Assembly (NCBI GenBank): GCA_036571765.1
Contig: BROE01000004.1
Coordinates: forward strand, 16,236,643-16,300,642
Reading direction: 5' to 3'
Length of the DNA: 64,000 nt
Source of the DNA: Plecoglossus altivelis
Taxonomy: Eukaryota; Chordata; Actinopteri; Osmeriformes; Plecoglossidae
This document shows, in pieces, positions 35,872 through 48,131 of the stretch. The number at the start of each line of letters is the position of its first letter. The stretch's first letter is position 1. The notes beneath the pieces are model-generated. The model saw nothing but the letters and a program-made list of their open reading frames with translations. It made no database searches and was not told the DNA's origin. The translations under genes and the position numbers were made by a program.

Positions 35872-38800
35872 ATTCCATCCATCCATTTTCTTCCGCTTAT
35901 CCGGGGCCGGGTCACGGGGGCTGCAGTCTGAGCAGGGAGGCCCAGACTTCCTTCTCCACACACACCTCCTCCAGCTCCTCCAGGGGGATCCCGAGGCATT
36001 TCCAAGCCGGCCGAGAGACATAGTCCCTCCAGCGTGTCCTGGGTCTTCCCCGGGGCCACCTCCCAGTAGGACATGCCCGGAACATCTCCCGAGGGAGGCG
36101 TCCAGGAGGCATCCAAAACAGATACCCGAGCCACCTCAGCTGGCTCCTCTCGACGTGGAGGAGCAGCGGCTCTACTCCGAGCTCCTCCCGTGTGACCGAG
36201 CTCCTCACCTTATCTCTAAGGGAGCGCCCAGCCACCCTGCGGAGAAAACTCATTTCAACCGCTTGTATCCACGATCTCGTCCTTTCGGTCATTACCCAAA
36301 GTTCATGACCATAGGTGGGAGTAGGAACGTAGATAGACCGGTAAATTAAGAGCTTTGCCTTCCGGCTCAGCTCCTTCTTCACCACGGCGGACCGGTACAG
36401 AGACCGCATCACTGCAGCCGCTGCACCGATCCGCCTGTCAATCTCACGTTCCGTCCTTTACTCACTCGTGAACAAGACCCCGAGATACTTGAACTCCTCC
36501 ACTTGAAGCAAGGACTCCTTACCCACCCGGAGGGAGCAGGCCACCTTTTTCCGGTCGAGAACCATGGCCTCAGATTTCGAGGTGCTGATTCCCATCCCGG
36601 CTGCTTCACACTCGGCTGCAAACCGCTCTAGTGCATGCTGTAGGTCTCGGTCCGATGGAGCCATCAGGACAACATCATCCGCGAATAGCAGAGATTAAAT
36701 CCTGTGCCCCCCTAACCAGACACCCTCCGGCCCCTGGCTGTGCCTAGAAATTCTGCCCATAAAAACAATGAACAGAACTGGTGACCAAGGGCAGCCCTGT
36801 CGGAGTCCAACATGCACCGGAAATAGGTCTGATTTACTACTGGCAATGTGAATACAGCTCCTGCTCTGGTCATGCAGGGACCGGATGGTCCTGAGCAAAG
36901 GGCCCTGGACCCTATACTCCCGGAAAAAACCCGACAGGACTCCACGAGGGACACAGTCGATCGCCCTCTCCAGATCCACAAAGCACATTGAGAACTGGTT
37001 GGGCGAACTCCCATTAACCCTCAAGCACCCAATGAATAGTATAGAGCTGGTCCAGCGCTCCGCGCCCACTTTGAAAACCACACTGCTCTTCCAGAATCCG
37101 AGGTTCGACTATCAGACGGATTCTCCCCTCCAGTACCCTGGCATAGACCTTACCAGGGAGGCTGATGAGTGTGATCCCCCTGTAGTAGGAACAAAACCTC
37201 CGGTCCCCTTTCTTATAAAGGGGTACCACCACCGCGGTCTGCCAGTCCAGCGGCACCGGCCCAGCCAACGCGAAATATTTGAGGAGTGTCAGGTCACGAC
37301 AAGCCCAATCACAGTCTTAAGTACTTGGGGTGGGATCTCATCTTCCCGGGCTTTGCAGCAGTGCCACCGACTCACCTCGGTGATTCCGCCTGGGTGATGA
37401 CGAGTCCACCTCCGAGGTCCTCAGGCTCTGCTTCCTCCTCGGAAGAAATGACGGCAGGATTGAGGGGATCCTCAAGATATTCCTTCCACCGCTCAACTAC
37501 GTCCCCAGTTGAGGTCAGTAGCTCCCCGCCCGCACCGTAGACGGTGTTGGTGAAGAACCGCTTCACCCCCCTGAGTCGGCGAACGGTTTGCCAGGATTTC
37601 CTTGCGGCCGTCCGGAAGTCCTTCTCCATAGCCTCCACAAATTCCTCCCAGACCCAAGCTTTCGCCTCCGCGACAATCCAAGCCACGGCACACTTGGCCT
37701 GCCAATACCCGTCAACTATCTCAGGAGTCCCACAAGCCAAACAAAAAACCGGCGTCGATAGGCTCCTTCTTCAGTCTTCCGACAGCATTGCCACCTACTT
37801 CCGTGTCCTACCACCGGCGGGGATTTGCCGCGCGATGGAACCAAACTTGACGACCGCGCTCGGGCCGCACAACCAACCAATGGAGGCAGAGAACATCGTC
37901 CACTCAGACTCAAATGTCCCCAGTCCCCCCCGAGATCTGTGAGAAACTCTCCCACTCTCCCGGAGGTGCGAGTTGTAGACCTCGCTGACAGAAGGCTCCG
38001 CCAGACATTCCCAACAACCCTCGACGGATACGCGTGGGGCTGCCAGGTACTGGTCCAACTTCCTCGCACCAGCGGATCCAAAGCTTCGACGACCAGGGTG
38101 GTAGACTCTGGTTGACCAGCTCCGCCCTCTTTGTTACCAGTGGTCCGAGACACAGCGGCCGGAAGTCAGAGAGAGACCGACAACCAAGTCGATCAGTCGA
38201 ACCTTGCGGCCTAGGTGCCTGGTTGCCCGAGAGCAGCTCGTGGACTCCTTGTGCTCGAACGTGGTGTTTGTTATGGACAAAATGTAACTATCACAGAAGT
38301 CCAACAACAAACACCGCTCGGGTTCAGAACGGGGGGACCGTTCCTCCCAAACACACCTCTCCAGGTGTGTCACTATCGGTCTGCCCACGTGGGCGTTGGT
38401 CCCCCGACACAACAATGTAGTCCCCGGTCGGTGCACTATCCAGTACCCCTCCAAGGGACCCCAAGAAGGCCGGGTACTCTGCACTGCTGTTCGGCCCATA
38501 GGCCGATACAACAGTGAGAGACCTGTCCCCGGCTTGAAGGCGCAGGGACACGACCCTCTCGTCTACCGGGGTAAACCCCAACACGTGGCGGCTGACCCAC
38601 GGGGCTATGAGCAAGCCCACGCCAGCCCGCCGTCTCTCCCCGCGGGCAACGCCAGAGAAATGTAGAGTCCAGTTTCTCTCGAGGATAATGGATCCAGAAC
38701 CCAGGCTGTGCGTGGAGGTGAGGCCAACTATATCCAGCCAGTAACACTCTACCTCCCGCACAAGCTTGGGCTCCTTTCCTGCCAGCGAGGTGACGTTCCA

Positions 38801-39260
38801 TGTCCCCAGCGCTAGAGACCGTGTGCATGGCCTCGGTCGTCCAGGCACCTGCCCCTGACCGCCGCCCAAAACACACTTCACCGCCCCCCTACGGTCCTTC
38901 CTGTGGGTGGTGGGCCTGCAGGAAGGTGATCCCACGTCGCCTTTTTGGGCTATATCCGGCCGGGTCCCATGGGCAAAGACCCGGCCACCAGGCGCTTGCC
39001 TGCGAGCACCCACCCCAGGCCTGGCTCCAGGGTGGGGCTCCGGTAACGCCACTCCGGGCGACGTAGCGATTCTCCTTTTTTTTGTCATCATAGGGGTTTC
39101 GGTGAACCGCACTTAGTCTGGCTAGTCACCTAGGACCAGTTTGCCATGGGAGACCCTACCAGGGGCTTATTGCCCCCGACAACATAGCTCCTGGGATCAT
39201 TCAAGCACTCAAACCCCTCCACCACGTTAAGGTGGCGGTTCAAGGAGTTCATATTCCATG
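35872..39260 (-). mobile_element. RTE-like (Rex3-type) LINE, nearly full length, inactivated
   Basis: On the minus strand, in order: a GC-rich 5' region; an apurinic-type endonuclease (LGTWNVTSLAGKEPKLVREV about 38850-38790, later VVSAYGPN); reverse transcriptase (FVDLERAIDCVPRGVL; LRQGCPWSPVLF; an intact LFADDVVL at about 36690-36665); then RELSRKAK-type and QLRWLGY...MPPGRLPREMF C-terminal blocks. It ends GCGGAAGAAAATGGATGGAT, a GATG-type tail. Frames shift many times, so it is dead. The RTE assignment rests on the tail and C-terminus. Its GC content is much higher than its surroundings. Confidence 0.8.
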
Positions 39261-40244
39261 TCCAAATTGAACTTATTAAAAGTCCAAAAACTGCACAAAG
39301 CAGCAAAGGGAAGGTTCCAGGGAAAATCAGATTTCCTTTGTCTGTTTCACCTTTTTTGCGAAACAAATTACATCCCTGAACTTTTAAAATAGAAGAAATG
39401 GCGTACTACAATTGTAAATCCCTTATGACTTTTACTCATATTGGGCCCTAATGCAATGCAATCTAAAATTTTCTGCTGATTCTACTGCATTTTGGGGAAA
39501 TTTCCATGCCAATACCTTGTGCCTAATTCCTCTATTCTGCCATACTACATGTTTTCCAACACCAGTTACAGTTAGCTCAGGGTTACAGGCTCTCACAATT
39601 GCATAGTGCCGTTCATCCTTCACAGATCAGAACCATCTAATCAAAGTGAATAGTAACTGGTCTAACTTCATGTCCAAGCCTATGGTATCTGTGGACAAAT
39701 AAGAGTTATAAAGCCATTGGGTCCGTACTATTTGTGTTATATGGTTATTTCATCATTCCAAATTAAGCCGAGACAAATAATAAAGAGCCATTAGACTTAA
39801 TTGTGTGTTTGAGTTACTAACAAAACAATATCACGGCCCTATTTGTGTTTGTCATCACAGGTTTCAAAACAGAAAAACAACTAAATTGGCCACAAGGTAC
39901 ACGGACCGGGTCATCCCATAAGATTACTAACAAGAAGTGTCATATGTGTTTTACAAATATGAAAGAGTTACCTGTTAAAACAGCATTAAAATCTCAGATG
40001 ATGTAAACATTATTTGAACAATTATTATCAATGTAAGAATGAACACATGTTAATTTCTTCTCTGACATTCATCCTTAGACTGGTAAGACTCACAAGTTAC
40101 TAATAATAAAATAAAGTGTGTTTTTGGAGGGATTATATTAGCTATTTTCAAAAAGGATAATGAAATCTTAACAGGTTCAAGTTTTGTTTAAGTTCAGTGT
40201 TCAAGTTCAAGAATGAAGGATGTGCATAAGGAATGTGCCTATGC

Positions 40245-40370
40245 ATCATGGGTAACTAACACGCCCACGTGAGGTATTTATTTCCTTATTTTTCGTTCCT
40301 GGGACAGCAGTTAAAAACTAAATTTATTCTACGCAAAATAAAAGTGACATCGAAAGATAACCCATCAGTA
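40245..40370 (+). promoter_or_regulatory. nt5c1b 5' flank with a CACGTG E-box
   Basis: A CACGTG E-box lies at 40266-40271 and an AT-rich box (TATTTATTT) follows at about 40275, roughly 100 bp before the start codon. The transcription start was not determined. The E-box is seen directly; its use is inferred. Confidence 0.3.
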
Positions 40371-43300
40371 ATGAGTGACAACGGAGAAGAAATAGCTTGG
40401 GCCGAAGCAAAAGCCGTGTTCGATAGCTTAAAAACCAAGAAACCTAGACCCGTAAGTCATTATTTGTGTTTTAGAGGACTGGGCTGTTGCCAGCATGTAC
40501 AGTTGTAATGTGGCCATTTTTTACTTTGTGAATCATGTTTATCCTTCAGCCCAAGCCACGATATGCAGTTACCATTGCTGTCTCATCTCGCACCTTATTC
40601 GACATGGTTGCGGAGAGAAAGATATTTGAGGAAGAGGGTCTTGAGAAGTATGTTCAATATCAACAGAAGAACGAGGACGAGCCCCTGAAGGCAGGGGCTG
40701 CGTTTCCTTTTGTAAAGGTAAATCTAATTACAGGATACCCCAGTGAAAACTACCATCATTTATTAATCGAGACTATCTTGCGTCGTTGAGACCTCGGTGT
40801 GTTATGTACAGTCGTGGCCAAAAGTATTGGCAGTGCCATATTGTATTTTTTTGCCAAGTCTATTGGTTCAGTATTTGTAGATTTGTGTTTTAACATGTGT
40901 CTGTGGTATAATCTAGTCATTAGTCTGGTGGACTAATACCCAATTCATAAGTTTCAACGTTTGTATTGGCAAACATATTAAATAAATGCAAATAGTTCCT
41001 ATTTTATAGCAATCAATCTGCTTACCCAATAAGAATTTGGGGTTTTCACCTGACATGAACTCACGATTTCCCATGTGCTGAAAATATGATTTGGTGAAAT
41101 TCAGTTCGTTGGTAATTTTTTGCCATTATCCAAAACCTGTGAAATGTGAGTTTTCATAATATAATTCATTACTAAGGCCAATGAAGCTTTTATTTAAAAT
41201 CTATCTGATTACTATGCATAATAAGTGAGAAACTATATGAATCAACACCACAACAACTGAAGCTGCTAACTTTGCAAACACAAAATTGATGTCCCTCCCA
41301 ATACTTTTGGCCACCCCTGTAGATGAGTTTTGTCATTCTGTTGTGTTCAATTACGTTGTATTGTATCGACCCTGAAGGCAAATTGGAAAACAAAAAGAAA
41401 AAAAAGACGCAACCTTGTTTGAGATATCACTGCGTATGGGCCAGTGTTAGTAAAAGAAATCAGAGCCAGAGGGGGGTAGCAATCCGAAGTCAAAAATTCA
41501 TGAATGTGCGTGAAAAAGCTTGGAGATTCTCCGAGATTATGAAGTCACAAATTTCCAAGAAAAAAATCGCAATAACACTTTTGAATGGAATTAATCAATA
41601 CTAAAATAATTATATTATCCCTGACTCACCAAATTGTAAAAAGCCCTTAGACTTTGGAAAAGAAATTACCGTGATTTTGTTTGATTCAGAGAGACACATC
41701 TCAGTTATTTGAATAAGGTGATAGCGTTTTTGCATCAGGAGCTACAATGTAATGGACAGATACAAGGATATCGCTAGTTACATTTACGGATAATTCAAAT
41801 GGGACTTGTGATTCAACAAGATGCACAAAAAACATCCTCAAATTAGTGAATTCTGAAGGTGTGGATCAGTATAAAAGAGTATAGCTGTGTCCTTTTGAAC
41901 CATGAACCATTTCATAACCCTTGTGCTCTCTTCATATTCTGCAACTCACCCAGTCCTAAGAGTCGAAAATACCCCACCTTCAACCATGAAATGAAGCAGG
42001 TTATTAAAAAATGTACCCTGTACCCTTTTGGGCATTAAAATGTGCAGCCTTGCTGCTGCACTGTACTCAGTTTTGTCTGAGTACAATCAAGCTCATACAA
42101 TCTAAATGTCTCATTGTGGGTGTGCGCGGGTGTGTATTTAACATAGTTTTGGATCATTCTGACCCTTGAAGAGAGCACGAGGCTTAAAAGTAAAATTTGA
42201 TCAGGCAATCCATTACTGCAGACTTCATAGGCTACATGGCCTGACTTTAACTCATCTGAGCGATGAGGTTTCTGAGGGAAAACAAATTTCCAAATTTGCA
42301 ACTTTTTTTTTCCTTGCAAAATTGCTTGTTTTTTTACTTTCAAATTTGTGACGTTATAACTCTGAGAATCTCCAACCTTTATCTCGCAAATGCACTAATT
42401 TTCTCTAGCAATTTGGTGACTTTATAAACTTTATTATATGAATAATACACCTCTTCATTCGCCTCCGTCTATATCAATGTATAAAGTGAGTTAAAAGGTC
42501 TTACAAAACAATTCTCAGAAAAGTGTTAGTGTAGGCATGGTTTGTTTATTCTTTCTCTCTATAGAGTCTCAATGAAAGACATTTCAGCTTCAGAAACCAC
42601 ACTTTTTAATATGGAGCCTGATGGATCCTGGTAGTATTGCCGTTTTGTTTTTCTCAATATTTTTCTGTTCACTCAGCCTGGATTAAAGAACAAGCTTTTT
42701 CTTAGAATAATTTTTGCTGACTTTAACTGGGTTTGAAACCAATCTTAAATAGGGATATATTTTGGTAACGTCAAAGCAGTCATAGACGTATTATGAAGCC
42801 TGGAGTATGGTGCATGATCAGACATGTAATAAGATCAACATTGCGCTGGCTGTATCTCGGTTTATTGAGATTCAATGCACCACTGAGCACTTTTGGTATA
42901 AAGTAACATCTTTCATCAAAATTCTCCCTTGTACATGAGAAATCCCTTTAAAAAAAATCAAATATATGAAGCACTGTCTAAAAAGTGGCAAGTTATTGAG
43001 CTTCTATAGAGTTACTCTAGACCACCAAGCTCTCTTAACCATATGCTTCCTCTAACCCTAACCCTATCGTTTATAGAGAAAAGCACATATATACTGAACA
43101 TTCTTAAACCTGCCAACCTTTCTTTAAAGTCACAGAAAACATTGATCTCAATAAAATAATAAGATTGTTCTTTGAAATTTTAACTAAAAAGATAGCCTTT
43201 TGGAACTTGATGGCCAATATACATCAAGTGTAGAAGTTGGGGAGTTTACGCTCCGTTTCTGACATGATTAAGCTACCGTAAAAACTATATCAATTAATTG

Positions 43301-44782
43301 TCGTCAGACCTTACGATTAAGATGAAAATGTTCCTACTACTTGGGATCTGCATATGTTTTCACATTACGGTGATATCTAACAAAAGCAATGAATTTACTG
43401 TAATTACTATGCTTACATGCGTGTGCTGTTGTATAATTGCTATTACAGTCTGTCATCTTCTAGCTGCTACACACAAACAATTCCATTATTGTTTTCTAAT
43501 CCTTGTGTAAATTATAACCTGGCAGGCTTTGATGACAGTAAATTCTCGGTTGAGGGACCTGTACCCAGAGAGCGAGGAGCTGTTTGACATTGTCTTGATG
43601 ACAAATAACCATGCTCAGGTTGGAGTGCGGCTTATCAATAGTATCAATCACTATGGTAAGCAAAACATACTTTACTTTAGCTCTCTGCATTGTTGTAAGA
43701 TTCCTGGAAAGTGTAAGTGTCATTCTGGCAAATTGGCTTTTGGCCACTGTTACCTTCAGTATTTTATGTTATGCTGAAATGTTTGGATTCTAACCTGACT
43801 TTGGATTGGTATTACTCCTTGCAGATTTAACTATAGAGAGATTTTGCATGACCGGAGGACAAAGTCCCATTGGCTATCTTAAAGCTTATATGACCAACCT
43901 CTACCTATCTAAGGATTCTAAAAAAGTCGCAGAGGCCATTGAGGAGGGTTGGTGATTCTGCTTATCATATTTTATGTCTGTTTTTCTGTGGACACTGTTC
44001 TGAAAAAAGGGTTTTCTCTGTTCTTTCACATTAAATTCAGGCATTGCTGCTGCCACCATGTTTAATCCAGACATGAAAAACCAATTGAGCGACACCCAGT
44101 TAAAAGTGGCTTTTGATGGGGATGCTGTGCTGTTTTCTGATGAGTCTGAAATCATTGTGAAAAAACACGGCTTGGATACATTTTTTGAGCATGAGAAAGA
44201 GTTTGAAAACAAACCTCTTGCACAAGTAAATATTCAAACTGTATTTCCTATATGAAAAACTATAATAACGTCTTTCATTGAGGAAGAATGTACCTATTTA
44301 GGTTGAGGAATCTAAGTTGAATAATAGTGTAACCAAAGCAGATTTCACTTGGATTACATTCAAGTATTGTTGTTATTATTCTGATTTTGAGTAATACAAC
44401 TGTCCTGTGTACTCAGGGTCCATTGAAGTGTTTCTTGGAGGCACTTGGGAAGCTTCAGAAGAAGTTCTATGCTAAGAATGAGCGTATTAACTGCCCCATA
44501 CGTACCTACCTGGTAACAGCCCGCAGTGCTGCCAGCTCAGGGGCCCGTGTCCTGAAGACTCTGAGGAGCTGGGGCCTCGAGATTGATGAGGCCCTCTTCC
44601 TGGCTGGGGCACCTAAAGGGCCCCTTCTGCAGAAAATCCAGCCACACATCTTCTTTGATGACCAGATGTTCCATATCGAGGGGGCAAAAGAACTTGGAAC
44701 TATCTCTGCGCATGTGCCTTATGGGATTGGGCAGAAGTACCATAAGAGCAAATGTATTGAGCAGCCTGAAAAAGACAAGTGA
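40371..44782 (+). CDS. nt5c1b: Cytosolic 5'-nucleotidase I, cN-IB-like, complete
   Basis: Cytosolic enzyme that dephosphorylates AMP to adenosine. Coding exons: 40371-40451, 40550-40717, 43526-43655, 43825-43947, 44041-44225, 44417-44782. Total 1053 nt, 350 aa plus stop, all phases consistent. Catalytic motifs are visible: FDGDAVLFSDESE at residues 192-204 (nucleophile Asp region), TYLVTARSAASSG at 259-271, and APKGPLLQK (294-302) with HIFFDDQ (306-312). MTNNHAQVGVRLINS and RFCMTGG are also typical of the family. EGLEKY, EIDEALF and FHIEGA resemble cN-IB more than cN-IA, but the long Ser-rich N-terminus of mammalian cN-IB is absent, so the A/B assignment is not final. MSDNGEEIAW starts at the first in-frame ATG (-3 is G). 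Introns hold a 511-bp Tc1-type MITE and a piggyBac-like MITE. Confidence 0.93.
40809..41319. mobile_element. 511-bp Tc1/mariner-type MITE in nt5c1b intron 2
   Basis: The left terminus CAGTCGTGGCCAAAAGTATT and right terminus AATACTTTTGGCCACCCCTG are inverted repeats differing at two positions. TA dinucleotides flank both sides (40807-40808, 41320-41321). The interior is AT-rich with no coding sequence. Confidence 0.85.
41918..42183. mobile_element. piggyBac-like MITE, copy 2 (both ends present)
   Basis: The left end CCCTTGTGCTCTCTTC and right end GAAGAGAGCACGAGGC are near-perfect 16-bp inverted repeats. The right flank is TTAA and the left flank ATAA (one change from TTAA). Inner DNA matches copies 1 and 3. 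It lies in nt5c1b intron 2. Confidence 0.8.
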
Positions 44783-45039
44783 ATGTAACATCATTCTCAA
44801 TACAAACACAGTTTGGTGTTATAATTGTCAAGTGCTTTTGTCAATATTTTATACTCTTAAATGGGAAATAGGGAATACTTTACCTTGACACAGGTCCCCT
44901 GTGGCCTCAAGTGTTTTGTCCATTCCCCTTTGGATAGACTATATAACCTCCCCTTTTTATTGAACTGTATTGATTTTTATCTTTTATATTAGAATGTTCA
45001 TTTTGGTATAACTCCAATTTCTAAAAGGTTCTAAGAGGT

Positions 45040-46075
45040 TTTGTAAACAAAATAAACAAAGATTTGCAAATCTCATAAACCCATATGTTATTCACTACAG
45101 GAAATGTAAAAAAAAAAACAAACATATAAAATGTTTAAAATTATGAAATGTACCATTTTCAGGAATATCTCAGAATTCAATGGCAGGTGTCCAAAAAGGC
45201 CATGTTTACCACCTGGCCTTCCTGAAAAAGATGTAGCCTGGATGCAAGCAAACCTTGCAGTAAAAAGCTGTATATATCTTTCAGGATCAATGGTTCTTTT
45301 CTAGATGTGCAAGTTACCCATTCTACACATATTCGTGCATGCCCAACAGAAATGCAGGATTTTGAACTGAGCTCTAACAACAAGTGAGACGGTCCCTCTA
45401 CTCTTTAGTCCAGAGGATGCACCTTTCATGGTTTCCAAAAATAATATCACATTTCGATTTGTTTGACCACAGTTTTCCCAATTTGACCCAATCCATTTAA
45501 GATGATCTTTAGCCCAGAGAAAATGGCAGCGTTTCTGGATATTGTTCACATATGGATTCTCTTTGCATGATAGAGCTTTAACCTGCAAAGTGGATGACAT
45601 GACTAACTGCTCACAGACAATGAGTTCTGGGGGTGTTTCTGAGCCCATGCAGTGATTTCCATTACAGAATTATGCTTGTTTTTATGCAGTGCCTAAAGAT
45701 CACAGGCATGCAGAATTAATTTCTCTCTTGTCCCTTACACACAGAGATTACTTCAGATTATCAGAATTACTTTATTATATTATACACTATAGATAGTGAT
45801 ATACACAAATTCTCCACAATTGTCCTTTTAGGAACATTATTCTGAAGTGATTTTACAATATGCACACGCAGGTTTTCTCAGGTTGTTGAAATTTTGCCTA
45901 TATTTACTTCTGAAACTCTACCTCTCTAAGATACTCTTTACACAACCGATCATGTTTTTGACCTATTTGCAATTTACCTAGTTAGTTGCAAAATGATCCT
46001 CCAGCTGATCATTTTTAGTAACACTCACTTTTTCCAGCCTTTTACTGCCCCTGTCCCAACTTTAGTGATTTTTTA
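45040..46075 (-). mobile_element. DNA-transposon relic with transposase remnants (class uncertain)
   Basis: Opens AGATTTGCAAATCTCATAAA followed by CCCATATG and ends near CTGTCCCAACTTTAGTGA, termini of a repeat I know from many fish. On the minus strand, coding relics include CMGSETPPELIVCEQLV and KENPYVNNIQKRCHFLWAKD. Frames are interrupted. I could not assign a superfamily. Confidence 0.6.
45051..45056 (+). terminator. Candidate nt5c1b poly(A) signal AATAAA at a transposon edge
   Basis: First AATAAA after the nt5c1b stop, 269 nt downstream. It falls inside the opening bases of a DNA-transposon relic (start near 45040), so the signal would be transposon-derived if used. Confidence 0.4.
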
Positions 46076-47289
46076 CCAATGCACTTATTTTTTTCCATAA
46101 CATGGTCCATTATTAAGTTTTAACTTGTTATATGTTTTCAACTATTGAGTTTCTGATATTGCCAAATTATTTAATTAGGTTTATATTTACACACCTTATA
46201 TTTACATGCCTACAACAGACCTTTTTGCTGTAGGCATGATTTGCCCAAAAGATTTATTGTCTATTAGTGTCTAATGTCTATTAGTAGATTCTACTTTTCT
46301 TTCTTGTCAGTCAGGCCATTGCAATGAGCACATCATTAAATAGAAATGCATAGCTTACTTGGTGAGGTTTATAACAATGCAACAACATCTTTACATGCAG
46401 ACCTGGGACCACGTAACTTATGTACACAATACTTGAGAGACAATGACTATTTTTGCAATCTGTGGTTTTAATGGATAGAACGCATTTTATGACATTTTAT
46501 TTCTTAACTTTATTTCTCAGCCTTTTAGTGTCACTTGGATTTGCACATAAGGTAAGGAGGTTACTATTAGTAAATTAAGGATTTACATGAATGTCATTGC
46601 TCATTTTTAGATCTTGCCAATAGATGGTGCTTTGTTTTACGTAGATGCAGGACACGGTTGTGTGAGGGTGTTCCTATTCACACTATTGAAGCAACTATTT
46701 TTTCTGACAGGCAGCAGACGGCATCCCTCTGACAGCTCAGCCTAATCTACTGTTGCCATGGATACTTTGAGGGCTGACACCAGGATAACTGAGTAGGCGC
46801 AGTTTAAGACATAATTAATAACAAAGGGTTAGAGGGACAAAATAGTATTGTGCAATCCTCATCACAGGCTCTATAATCATGTCAGTGGACACTTATCTTA
46901 AATTCCAAAAGACCTGCTCACATTGTTATAATTTTTTGTGTTGAAGTGTGAGGTTGATAACCATAGAAGTCATGTAAAAAGTGTTTGTCCAAAGATATAT
47001 TTTATTTAACTGTCACCGCGTCTACTGCATTGTTGCAGATTGTTGACAATGCAATTGTTGACTTACTGGCATGTCATTAGAAGGACCTTCCCACTTTGTA
47101 CTTCCAGGGGGTATTTTACACATGTAGGTATCCACAGACCCTACATTGTATGTATAGGTTTATTGCTGCCTCTGCATTGCTGACAAAAGCTGTGAGATGG
47201 TAATGACATGTATTGAGGTCAGCTGGTCCCTTTACTTCTTGCTTACGAGATACCAAATGCAGCATATTATCCAGGTCACATACTGTACA

Positions 47290-47350
47290 CATTTTTCAAT
47301 ACATTTTACATTTTATTCATTTAGCAGACACTAACAAAAGCCACATACAA
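47290..47350 (-). mobile_element. LINE/SINE tail fragment, inverted
   Basis: ACATTTTATTCATTTAGCAG ACACT is the reverse complement of the same tail seen at 31800-31845. Confidence 0.45.
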
Positions 47351-47921
47351 ATTGTGGAATTAGAAAGCACAGCAGACAATCACTGTATGAATGAGAGTTT
47401 ATTTCTACTGTATTTTGATGGTCCAAATTGAGGAACAGTATGTACTTAATGGCCACATTGCAAAATAACCACATCTCAGCTACAAAGAATGGTGAACAAA
47501 AAATTGTAGTGCAACTGGTAACATCTCAATTACTTTGATAAGGGGCAGCAATACAATCTCAATCACAGTAGCTTTCTACTCAAAGTAAAGTATAGTGAAC
47601 TAATAATAATATTACAAGAAAATAATTCCCAGAGTCAACAATGGCTTTTCGCTTTCTTTAGTTGTTTACTGAATGGATTCCTTTACAAACTTTGTATATC
47701 ATTTAGCTTTAACCAGATGCTTAGTAGATACTTAATTGGGTACTAATTAATTAGGTACTTAAATGTTCTCGCATATATATATATTTCTTTCGTTCCTTCT
47801 TTCTTTCTTTCTTATTATTTCCCTATCCCTAAAGATCCCTTTAAAATGTTGGGTCTGAGGCTTTGTGAGCAAGGAGCAGGTAGATGCAGGGCACAGTTGA
47901 GATAGGAACTCGTTCCATTAA

Positions 47922-48131
47922 CCCTTGTGCTCTCTTCGGGGGCCAGAATGACCCAAAACTAGGTTAAATGCATGCACAAGTACACCCACAATGTGACAGA
48001 TTGTATGTGCTTGATTGAACTCCGACAAAACTAAATCTTTCTGATACCCAAAAGAGTACAGGGTAAAAATGTAATCAACCTGCTTTATTTCAGGGTTGAA
48101 GGTGGGGCCTTTTTGACCCTTAAGACTACAG
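47922..48131 (+). mobile_element. piggyBac-like MITE, copy 3
   Basis: Preceded by TTAA (47918-47921) and opening CCCTTGTGCTCTCTTCGGGG. It is colinear with the reverse complement of copies 1 and 2 until about 48128, where similarity stops; the right terminal repeat is missing. Confidence 0.75.

Noticed and set aside
36885..37942. Plus-strand open frames of 170 and 132 codons
   Set aside because: They are antisense to the RTE-like LINE, whose minus strand carries the recognisable reverse transcriptase. GC-rich DNA keeps the other strand open by chance.
43050..43075. Short CCCTAA-like run (CTAACCCTAACCCTA)
   Set aside because: Only about two units, far too short for an interstitial telomere array.
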